From the NCBI RefSeq assembly GCF_932276165.1, contig NC_064005.1, positions 5,394,001 to 5,458,000 on the forward strand: 64,000 nt of DNA, given 5' to 3'. This document shows positions 1 to 9,600 of the stretch, piece after piece. The position numbers and the translations under genes were made by a program. Origin of the DNA: Plutella xylostella (taxonomy: Eukaryota > Arthropoda > Insecta > Lepidoptera > Plutellidae). Numbering within the stretch: the first letter of the stretch is position 1; the number at the start of each line of letters is the position of its first letter. A model generated the notes under the pieces. That model ran no database searches. It was not told the DNA's origin and saw only the letters and a list, made by a program, of their open reading frames with translations.

Positions 1-609
1 AGTGAATTCAATGTTATTTCATGAGTTATATTAGTGAAAATAGGTACCTACATATAGGTTACGTTGCAAACATTTTATCCGGAATTTTACAGTGGATTAG
101 CATAATAAAATATCTAATGATACTTTTATATTTGTCTAGGGGCAAGGAGGTTTAAAAAAACATATAAAGGCGCGAGTCTTTTATGTGAAATGAGCATACT
201 TAAGGATTTCAGGAAATAAAAGTCGTGCCTGCAGTTACTAGGCACGAGTAACGCTGCAAATTGCATAGATCACTAGCAAACTTTGAACACTGTGCATACT
301 CAGTCAACGCCGAACAGTACACAGTTTTTCTCAGCGCTTATCAGTTCAGCTGGCCTCCAAGGCGACGAATAGTCACTTCTCCCCCACCACTAGTCTAGAA
401 GTCCGCAGTATGGCAGCCTGGCGGCAGGCCAGGGCCCGGGATTATCTGTGCCCGCGTCCCCATGAACGGTGATAATGCCGACGGCCGAAAATGTTACAAT
501 GCAATCGCCCGTTTTAAATCGGAAGGCTTAATATTTGTGTGAGTAATTCACCGGTAATGAAACATAAAGCGGGGCTGCGTGAAAATTATGGCTTATGATA
601 TTTATTTTT
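1..609. other. Intronic sequence, no gene seen
   Basis: Intron of the Side-family gene. About 225-560 is unusually GC-balanced and non-repetitive for this intron, but no open frame with splice sites stands out. Possible conserved noncoding sequence. Confidence 0.4.
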
Positions 610-1367
610 AACCGACTTCAAAAAAAGGAGGAGGTTCTCAATTCGTCGGGATATTTTTTTTTTTTTATATATATTTTTTTATGTATGTTCACCGATAACT
701 CCGCCGTTTATGAACCGATTTTGAAAATTCTTTTTTTGTTGTATTGGGTTGAGCTTCCAGGTGGTCCCATTTTTTTTTCAGAATTTTATCTCACCCCTAA
801 GGGTGGGTAAAGGGGTAAAAACAGGGTATGAATTTCCATTTTGGACACATATTAACCGATTCTAATGAAATTAAGAACGTAAATATAGTTCTTATAACAA
901 TAAAATATGATGGTGACCTTGAGCTGATCTGATGATGGAAACGGAAGGCAGTCAAGGGAACTCCTCAACGGTATATAGCAACTACCTCGTGTTTAGGCTT
1001 GAATGATTCGTATTGATTAGTAGGACTTTTTAGTCTCATTTGCATCTTACTTTTGATTAAAAATTATTGCAAATAAACTAAAAACTATAAAATAAAATAA
1101 TAATTTAAAAAAATAAAAAACCGACTTCAAAAAACCACTAAAATGTAAGTAATAATTTAAGGTTTACACAAATTATATGTGACAGTACAAATATACCTAA
1201 GCAGGAACTGTTCTTTTTTGAAGTTGCTGCCATATTTCTTCAGATTACTTTGTCACCGCACCAACATCAAAAAGAACAGTTCCTGCTTAGGTATATTTGT
1301 ACTGTCACATATAATTTGTGTAAACCTTAAATTATTACTTACATTTTAGTGGTTTTTTGAAGTCGGT
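610..1367 (+). repeat. Foldback repeat 'accgacttc' family, copy A
   Basis: Begins accgacttcaaaaaaagg and ends with the inverse ...gaagtcggt. It has a 5' module of about 500 bp (ggaggaggttctcaattcgt...) followed by a near-perfect hairpin: left arm 1120-1217, loop about 1218-1268, right arm 1270-1367. The same structure recurs at 18685-19357 and 26564-28117. No coding capacity, so a nonautonomous element. Superfamily not identified. Confidence 0.85.
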
Positions 1368-1904
1368 TTTTTATTTTTGTATATTTTTTTACAAAGTTAG
1401 TATGGAGCCAACTCTAGTAGTGTAAAAAAAAGTATTTCATCGGAATATTTATGCTAAGCATAAAAATATTAATTAATTTAGCTTATGAGCTCTATAAAAA
1501 TCAATAAGGTAAATAATTAAATTATTATGTAGGTATCCATTTTTCACCGTGTAGGTATTTCACATGCCTGGAAATATATAATATTCATGATTAATTGTGC
1601 CCCAAAAACAAGAACATGAGGCTGAGCATGCTGGTCTTATCGCTTAAAAATGATGAAATTACGAATTCTGAATAATTTATAAAATGAACATTTCCGTCAA
1701 GTTCTGAAGATTATTCAGTAATTAGCGACTGAGCTGTTTTCAGGAGATTTCCTTTGAGGGTTTTTTGTGTATTGGCGAAGTTTCCCGCCGTAATGCCTAA
1801 TTAATTGTATTTTTTACCTTTTGATTTTAATATTTTATCTCTTCAGTAGATAATTTAGTTTTTGTTTTTAACAGAAAGCTATTTGTTATGCCACTAATCA
1901 AATG
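1368..1904. other. Intronic AT-rich sequence
   Basis: No open frame, splice-flanked exon or clear repeat seen between the foldback repeat and the LINE tail. Confidence 0.4.
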
Positions 1905-2157
1905 AATTTATTATTATTATTATTATTATTATTTATTTATGGAAAACCAACAGTTACATATAAAAAATAAATTTAGACAGAAAATTATAACTTAAACCAA
2001 AAACAGTTTCCACTTATAATATAACTTAGATAGTTAAGACAGTATATTTTAATTTTAATTAACCTACCGATATACAAAAAAAAAACATTAAGAATAACTT
2101 AAATTAGGTATGTCAGTCAGTATGTAAGTTATTTTATCTATTTTTAAATAAGGTATG

Positions 2158-5019
2158 TCAGTCGGTACGTAAGTTATTTAATCTATTTTTGAGAACATTG
2201 CTTGATAGCATAAATAAATCTAAATCTTTACAAACTTTATTACATAATTTACTGGCTCTGATAAGAAAAGAATTCTGAGAATAATTCGTTTTAGCATTTG
2301 GTATTGAAAACGTTAAACATGATCTAGTTAACTTAGCCGGACAATTAAAGTTAATCTTACTCAATAGAAAAGGTGTATCCAACAAATTGTTAATAATCTT
2401 ATGCAAGAACATAATATCACTGTGCATTCTTCGAGTTTGAAGTGAAGTGAGCTTAAATTTTTCATCACCACATAATCTAAAGTTAACATATTTAATAAAT
2501 TTATTTTGAATTTTTTCAATCATATTAATATAGATGTGATACTGAGGACTCCAAATAACAGAGGCAAATTCCAGCACACTCCTTACGTATGCAAAAAATA
2601 AAATTTTGTAAGTTGCTGGATTTCTGAAGTCCCTACATGATCGGAGCACAAAGCCCAGCATACTATAAGCCTTGTTGGTTATATGCTCAATGTGGGGAAC
2701 AAAAGACATCTTCTCATCCAGAATGACACCCAAATCCCGAACCCTATCTACCCTTTGTATATTTTGGCCATTTAGATAATAAGTAGTAAACGTGGTGTTA
2801 GTTTTGCGAGAAAAGGATATAACATTGCATTTCAGAGACAAATGGTTCACCGAGCAAAAGACACATAAATTATTGAGATCACTCTGCAAATTGGTACAAT
2901 CCTGAGGCTCCCTGATTATTTTAAATATCTTTTTGTCATCTGCATAGAGCAAGCAATCTGAATGATGTAAATAATATAATATATCGTTTACAAATATATT
3001 AAATAACAGAGGACCCAAATGTGAGCCCTGGGGTACACCAGAGTGGACTGGCACAAACGCAGAAGTAAATCCATTTATAGCTACAGCCTGACATCTATTA
3101 CTTAGGTAAGATTCGAGCCAACGTAGTAGGTCCCCATGTATACCGACTGCTTCCAGTTTACGCAACAAATGAAAATGTGATAGTTTGTCGAACGCTTTGG
3201 AATAGTCAGTATAGACAACGTCCACTTGATGACCATCCTCCATAGCCTTCAGTACAGTATGGGTCAACTCGCAGAGATTAGTTTCCACTGATCGACCAGA
3301 CACGAATCCGTGCTGGTTGTTGATTATGGTTGGACGAATAAGGGGATAAATAATGTCGTAAATAATTTTTTCGAACAATTTTCCAAGGACACATAATTTT
3401 GAAATTGGGCGATAATCAGTGACTTTATGCCTACTACCTGTTTTAAAAATTGGAATTATGTTCGTCCTCTTCCAAATAGCGGGAAATATACCTTGTGAAA
3501 GTGATTTATTGAATATAATAGTTATAGGTATGTATAAAACACTAGCGCAGTTGACCAGAAAAAGGGGATGAATGCCATCAGGGCCCATACCCTTGTTAAT
3601 ATTAATGTTTTTAAGATATATTAGAACCTTATCCTCATTTAGGATGACTTTTGATATATCTAACTTTGAATCAATGTGAGTGAGGTCCGGTTCTATCGAC
3701 AATGGAGGAGGTTTCTCATAAACCGATTGAAAGAAATTGTTAAACAAATCACAAATACCTTGAACATTGGCGGCTGATTGATCACCATATACCATACTAT
3801 TAGGTAGTCCATTGCTGCTCTTTTTATCCTTAATAAAGTTCCAGAAAAATTTAGGGTCACATTTAATATTTTCTTCACAGTGGGCAATATATTCTGAGTA
3901 ACATTTATTCTGCATAGCCTTTTGACGCTCACGAAGTAAGGAGAAGGTGCGATAGTCATTTAAGTTCTTATATTTTTTCCATTTTTTATGATATTTTAGT
4001 TTTTCTTTTATAATTTTTTTTAATGATTCGTTAAACCAGGTAGGGTATTTGTGTGGTTTTTTGATAACTTTAGTGGGTACGTGGAGATCAACAGCATCAT
4101 ACAACTTATTATAGAAATATGTGCAGGCGGAGTCCGGGTCAAGACAGGCTAACGCGTCGGGCCAGTCTGTTTCTGCCAGGCAGGACCTTACAGAAGTGTA
4201 ATCAGCCTTGTGAAATAGTTTCACAGTTTTATTAGGGCATTTTAATGAGGGTTTGACATTGATATCAATTAAAATATCCAGAGATGGATGATGTCCATCC
4301 TCCTTTACTACTGGCATAGGGCATCTAGATACTGTGCACTTGACAGAGGACAAGATCAGATCTAACATTCTGGAATTGTTATTGGGTATTGTATTATATT
4401 GTAATAAATTGGTATAATTCATAAAACGATTCAGTTCTGTGACCAAGGGGGGTGATAAATTACCGAAAATTAATTTACAAGCACCATCTGGAGACGGTTC
4501 CCAGATCGCGTGTGCAATATTAAAATCACCCACTAACAAAAAATCATCATCAGGAAATAAGTTTCTTTGTTCCTCGATAAAATCTAAATACTTGCTTAAG
4601 GATGTTAATTGTTTATTACTCTGAAGTATATAACAACAATAAATACGTATACTCTTAAGGCAGTTACCAATGTCAGAGTACTCTAAAACAAGTCCCGTGA
4701 GCTCGATGTCGGGTAGAGAGCGGGGGTCGGGCAGCGGCGCCGCGCGCGTGCTGAGCGAACTCCGCGCCGCCAGCAGCACGCCGCCGCCGCGGCCCACCGA
4801 CAACCGCTCGTATGGCCTATCAGTACGGTAAACTACATATCTACTATCGAAAAGTTCCTCGTTATAAATACCAGGCAAAAGCCAGGTTTCTGTAATGCAT
4901 ATTAAATCATAATTGGAACTCAATATACTACATTTGAATTCACGAGTTTTCGTACGTAGGCCGCGTACATTTTGGTACAGTAGTTCCAGAGTCATTTTAA
5001 AAAGAAAACCAAAACACAC
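2158..5019 (-). CDS. LINE ORF2: endonuclease and reverse transcriptase
   Basis: 953 codons without interruption. The N-terminal APE-type endonuclease begins LLYQNVRGLRTK (about residue 13), with ITETW, VGDFNIAH and the catalytic-type DGHHPSLD block near residue 245. The reverse transcriptase shows DYRPIS, QHGFVSGRS, VYTDYSKAFDKLSH (catalytic D), GVPQGSHLGPLLF and LYADDKKIF (catalytic DD). An in-frame Met at residue 9 (position 4995) is the likelier start, directly before the endonuclease. The C-terminal part has the usual LINE thumb-like segment and no RNase H. Function: nicks DNA and copies the element RNA in place. Confidence 0.93.
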   Translation of the reverse strand: MCFGFLFKMTLELLYQNVRGLRTKTREFKCSILSSNYDLICITETWLLPGIYNEELFDSRYVVYRTDRPYERLSVGRGGGVLLAARSSLSTRAAPLPDPRSLPDIELTGLVLEYSDIGNCLKSIRIYCCYILQSNKQLTSLSKYLDFIEEQRNLFPDDDFLLVGDFNIAHAIWEPSPDGACKLIFGNLSPPLVTELNRFMNYTNLLQYNTIPNNNSRMLDLILSSVKCTVSRCPMPVVKEDGHHPSLDILIDINVKPSLKCPNKTVKLFHKADYTSVRSCLAETDWPDALACLDPDSACTYFYNKLYDAVDLHVPTKVIKKPHKYPTWFNESLKKIIKEKLKYHKKWKKYKNLNDYRTFSLLRERQKAMQNKCYSEYIAHCEENIKCDPKFFWNFIKDKKSSNGLPNSMVYGDQSAANVQGICDLFNNFFQSVYEKPPPLSIEPDLTHIDSKLDISKVILNEDKVLIYLKNININKGMGPDGIHPLFLVNCASVLYIPITIIFNKSLSQGIFPAIWKRTNIIPIFKTGSRHKVTDYRPISKLCVLGKLFEKIIYDIIYPLIRPTIINNQHGFVSGRSVETNLCELTHTVLKAMEDGHQVDVVYTDYSKAFDKLSHFHLLRKLEAVGIHGDLLRWLESYLSNRCQAVAINGFTSAFVPVHSGVPQGSHLGPLLFNIFVNDILYYLHHSDCLLYADDKKIFKIIREPQDCTNLQSDLNNLCVFCSVNHLSLKCNVISFSRKTNTTFTTYYLNGQNIQRVDRVRDLGVILDEKMSFVPHIEHITNKAYSMLGFVLRSCRDFRNPATYKILFFAYVRSVLEFASVIWSPQYHIYINMIEKIQNKFIKYVNFRLCGDEKFKLTSLQTRRMHSDIMFLHKIINNLLDTPFLLSKINFNCPAKLTRSCLTFSIPNAKTNYSQNSFLIRASKLCNKVCKDLDLFMLSSNVLKNRLNNLRTD

Positions 5020-5287
5020 AGCAAATAAATACAGTTAGTTAATGTATTTGATGGGGTCAGCGGGATCCTCAGAATCAAAACATCTTGTAACATAACCTTA
5101 TAAAACTTCGTGTCGAATATGCACAATGATATAATTACAAAAATTAAATTCACAATTGCTATTCTCAGACTATTCACATTATCAATAAAACTCATCATCA
5201 AACAATACACCTCATAACATGATTCAATGAAATGCCGAATACAGACAGACAAATTTAAAACAAAGATTATAAGGAGAAGTGAATTGC

Positions 5288-5692
5288 CTATACAGTAATT
5301 TTTTTTAAATCCTTGTCTTTAGAAATTGACAAAATCGGGGATGTTGCATTCTTGCGAACCAGTATTGTACAATTACGGACCCAGACATACTCGTAATTGC
5401 ATTCAGAAGCAAGTCTCTTTGTTTCGCGAAGAAGATCCTTGTTGCGCAATGTTAGGTGATCGTTAGCAAATATCTTCACAGATTTGCCGTCAAAACCAAG
5501 TTCGGATGATTGCACAAACTTTTTTTTACGAAAGCATGCTAAGAAATTGTCCTTCCGGTAACGTGAGAGAAACTTCACCACAATGGGTTTGGGTTTTCCT
5601 TGGATCGGTTTTTTAGCAGCTACACGTGTAACAAAGTCAATGTCTGCGTTTTGCAAATCGAAGTAGTAGTCGAAGTTATTGGTAGATACATG
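5288..5692 (-). pseudogene. LINE ORF1, C-terminal fragment
   Basis: An open frame runs from about 5692 (bounded by a tag at 5693-5695) to the stop at 5288. It reads FDLQNADIDFVTRVAAKKP, PIVVKFLSRYRKDNF, ANDHLTLRNKDLL and CNYEYVWVRNCTILVRK. This is the C-terminal RNA-binding region of the ORF1 proteins carried by many insect LINEs, a domain type also present in baculovirus FP25K proteins. The N-terminal part is missing through 5' truncation. About 270 bases separate it from ORF2. Confidence 0.7.
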
Positions 5693-5695
5693 CTA

Positions 5696-6300
5696 GGATT
5701 TGAATCAGATCTATTGATACAAAAATTTAATGTAATTATCATAAATATGTATGTAACTCAGTACTAAGTTGTAAATTTAAAAACTTTACGACTTGGATGT
5801 GTGGAGAATGTTTCCAAGTTAAACTCAACCTCGCAAAAAGGAAAGTCCCCACGATATTTCATAGGTTTCGAGACAAACAAGACGTAATGTGTTTTTATGA
5901 CGTGACAGCCGACGCAATATAAAAAAAAACAAAAATGAAAGTAATACCGCGTATTGTATTCGCCCTTTTGTTTATTGAATACGGTATTTTTATTTGCAAA
6001 TACAAAGTGTATTAACAGGGCCTTTCCTCGAATAGCGGAAAATATAAACGTGTGTGTAATTTTGTACCTTATTGAAAATGAGGTTACGCCGACATAGTAG
6101 AGTATCATTTTGACAAATGAGAAGTAAAAGTATCACGCAAAATAATGGATTGCCTGTTATTAACTTTATTCAACTGCAGGCTTCCTCTAAGACTGCCAAG
6201 ATATTGCTATAATCTCCTCGCTTGAAGATATCACACAAAAAAAAACATTTAACACCCATGACCCCAGATCATATAGATACCTATTAGACTTTTAAAAAAT
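5696..6300. other. Intronic sequence, no gene seen
   Basis: A 114-codon minus-strand frame (5764-6108) exists but is rich in F, Y and K, as expected of AT-rich noncoding DNA, and carries no motif I recognise. Confidence 0.4.
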
Positions 6301-6428
6301 AACTTATAACCCCTTAAGGCGCCATCGTAGGCCGGGTATCACTATGACCACTTTGGTCCGGGATTATAACCCCTGCTGGAGATGAAACCCGGACCTAAAG
6401 TCACTAACCACTACGCCATCCGGCCTTC
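6301..6428 (-). repeat. tRNA-derived SINE fragment
   Basis: On the minus strand it reads GGCCGGATGGCGTAGTGGTT, an RNA polymerase III A-box-like start, then GTCCGGGTTTCATCTCC, a B-box-like segment, followed by a degenerate body. It lies just upstream of exon A and is not a foldable tRNA. Confidence 0.55.
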
Positions 6429-6489
6429 ATTCATAATCGTACACCACTATCCGTGTTTTGTTTTTCACGTTCTCACTTGTTACCCCCAG

Positions 6490-6696
6490 GTCGCCCGGAG
6501 CCAGTAGTGACGTGGCACATCAACAACGCTCCAGCGCCGCAGTACATCGGGGTGAAGACCGACACCCACGTGGTGGTGAACCGGCTGGAGGTGGCGGCGG
6601 TGAAGAGGGAGGATCTGAACACCACGTTCAAGTGTCGAGCTGCGAATACGAACCTGGTGCCGCCGCAGGAGAAGACTGTGCGGCTTGAGATGAACT
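6490..6696 (+). CDS. Side-family exon A: second half of an Ig domain
   Basis: Follows an acceptor (ttacccccag) and ends before donor gtgagt. It starts with two bases of a split codon (phase 1) and ends with one base. The residues show the Ig tryptophan (VTWHIN) and the second Ig cysteine (TFKCRAANT), closing with RLEMN. The first half of this Ig domain must be in an exon before position 1. Confidence 0.88.
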
Positions 6697-9600
6697 GTGA
6701 GTCTTCTAGAAGGCCTAGACAAAAGTTTTCCGTCACACTCGCTCTCGAAGCCGCGTGATGTCTGCCACTTTTGCCACGTCTTGAAGTTCGCGTCTTGTGC
6801 CCCGTGCTAGGCCTTCTGGTCTTCATGCGTGAAATGTAGTCGGTAGTGGGTGGAAAAGGATAATATATATATGAAGCCCGACTCTAGCTTTTACGGTTCT
6901 TCACTGTGTTCAGATTTCAGACGTTTAATATTTAGGTGCTCATCCTCAGATATATTAATTGTAAATTATAGCACATATCTTTTGTGTAACACTTGACAGC
7001 CTTAAGTGGGGTCAGGTTCCTTTGTTCCAGACTGTCCACAAAAGTATAAATAAAACCATGGCACAATATCAAAGGTACATGGTAGATAAACTAGTTCAGT
7101 TATGAAATTATTATATTTAAAAACACGGACTAAATCCTCATAGCTTGCGTGTAACAAAATGACACCTTGTGTAGTTGACATAAACTCAAATTAAATTATC
7201 ATGGCGCAGGTAATTAACTCAACAAGTAAACTGTTGTAGTTACGGTAACTGAAAATGTACGTTTAAATTAATAATACAAATGTTTAATGTTGAATATTGA
7301 AAACTTCCACCTTCACATGTTGATATTCAATTTGATACCATGTTATCGTTCCATTTTATAAGAAAATTATTCTATCGCTTGTGCTGAAATTTCAAATATT
7401 CACGTTTTGATATTCAAAGTTTTCAAAGGCCAACTTCTAAAAATGTACCTTTGAATTTTATAGGCGTAAAATATTTTTTGTGTTATCTTCCACTTAGATT
7501 TTCCAGGAAAGGGAATAGGTAGGTACAAATAAATTAGGCTGTTTCTATTCTAATAAAGGCCGACGCACGAGTAAAAGAGACTGATTGGTCTTGATGTGTT
7601 TAATCCATAATTAAAAGTGAACCCAGTACAAAATCTAACATAATCTTATAAATAACAATTGGTGCTTACTAGGCACAAGTTGCGTGCGTCACGTTGCAGT
7701 TAAAGTGGAGATGTTGCAGTAATAAATGGAAGTAGTGTTTAATAAATTATGCTACTTCATCTCCCCCTTAAAGACCCTTCATCCCCGGGGTTCTGCAAAA
7801 AAATGTGAGGCATACTACTTGGCTCACATTTTTATCTAAATATAATAAGTATAAAAAAAATTAACTAAGTACATAACAAGTAAGTATATCATAACATAAT
7901 ATATTTTCTAAGTATTAAAAGAACTTTAACTAAGTACATAACAACTATATCATAACATAATATATTTTCTAAGTGACTATTCTACAGTAATGAATTCATG
8001 TTACATAAAATATAGTTTAGTATTGTTTTATGAATAACATATTCTTTATTGTCTCTTAAAATTACAACATTAGGTTCTATAACCTTTATGACCTTGAAAG
8101 GTCCTATATAAATCCTATCTAACTTATCACCTACTTGATTTTTTATTAAAACTAAATCACCACTTTTATAATTAACAGGGTTTGATTTTTTATCAAAATA
8201 TAACTTTCTAATTTCTTTGCTGTGTAACAAGTTATTTCTAGCGTCACATTGAGCTTTTTCGAGTCTATATTTAAGTTCCAATGGGTAACTGTCAGGATTA
8301 TACAATGGTTCCACAACTGTATTTTTTAAATTACTAGGTAGGTTACAAACTTTTCCAAATACTAACTCAAATGGGGTATATTTAGTTTCGGTATGAACCG
8401 AGGTATTATAGGAGAAACACCAAAACGGAAGCCAACTGCTCCAATCAGTATTGTTATTATCACACTGTATCCTAAGGTAAGCTCCTAGGTTTTTATGAGA
8501 GTTCTCTAAGGCTCCCAACGTTTCATGGTGGTATGCGGTAGAGTGTAGTTTTGAAATATTCAGTAGATTACAGACTTCCTTGAAAACTGATGACATAAAC
8601 TCAGAACCAAGGTCGGTTATGACCTCTTTTACTATTCCGTACTTTAAAATAAAATTATTTACAAAGGACCTAGCTACTGAAACAGCATCTTTAGTTTCCA
8701 ACGGGAAAGCTTCGACATACTTTGATAAGTCACATTGTATAGTTAAAATGTATTTAAAATTATTATTGTCTATGTTCAAAGGACCCATTAAATCTAGACT
8801 AATTCTTTCAAAAGCTGTGGATGCCGTAGATGTGATTATCATCGGTTCCTTAGTATGTTTATTGGAATGCTTTTGAATTTGACAACTACTGCATTTTTTC
8901 ACAAATTTTTCTACATCATTAGTCATTCCTGGCCAAAAGTAATATTTTTTGATGTTATTTAACATCCTGTTTACGCCAGCGTGGCCACTGGTTGGTAATA
9001 AATGAAAATCATTTAAGATCATAGTTTTTATGTCCTTATCAGTTATTCTCGTGACTTCCTTGAGAATAAGTAACCTTGGAATGTCATTAAGTTGACTCAT
9101 TTCTTTCAGTAAAATATTTATTAAATCCTCATATTGTTTACTCTTTATAATAACGAGCTCATTTATATTTAATTGCTTACAAAAACTTTGTAACTCTCTC
9201 GCTAACACACTTACGGTAGATAACGATCGAGATGTTACAAATATGGCCAATTTTTCTGGCACAAAAATGCAATTTCCATTTTTACTTGAGATTTTATTTA
9301 ACTTCTCTATTTGCCCTAACTTACTGTTATTAGAATATATTATTAACTCCGTGCTGTCAGCCGGACGCTTGAGGATATCCACAACTTTAGGTTGATCAGG
9401 CCTTATCTCAGCGGGACTCTCGACCACCGTGGTAGTACTGCCCCTACGTAGCCTACGGGTTTGTGCTCTGGTCATGACGGATACTACATGCTCGTGCAAC
9501 TCTTTTAAATGTGAGGAGTTTAATGGAATACGACTCAATGCGTCTGCAGCTGCGTTTTGTCTTCCAGGTACAAAACTTATTTCAAAATCGTACTCTTCGA

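Larger units (their letters stand above)
1905..5692 (-). mobile_element. Non-LTR retrotransposon (jockey/CR1-like LINE), 5'-truncated
   Basis: Minus-strand element ending (its 3' end) in an (AAT)n tail at about 1907-1937, a 3' UTR at 1938-2157, an intact endonuclease/RT ORF2 (2158-5019) and the C-terminal part of ORF1 (5288-5692). The element stops within ORF1 near 5692, as expected for incomplete target-primed reverse transcription. An intact ORF2 in an otherwise decayed intron suggests a fairly recent insertion. Clade assigned from RT motifs only. Confidence 0.85.

Noticed and set aside
5288..5692. Baculovirus FP25K-like gene
   Set aside because: The similarity is to a domain shared with LINE ORF1 proteins; position and strand upstream of ORF2 show it is the LINE's ORF1.
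5764..6108. 114-codon minus-strand ORF as a host gene
   Set aside because: AT-driven composition, no start context, splice sites or motif; it lies next to a LINE in an intron.
6473..6826. 117-codon minus ORF over exon A
   Set aside because: Shadow of the GC-rich coding exon; no motif.
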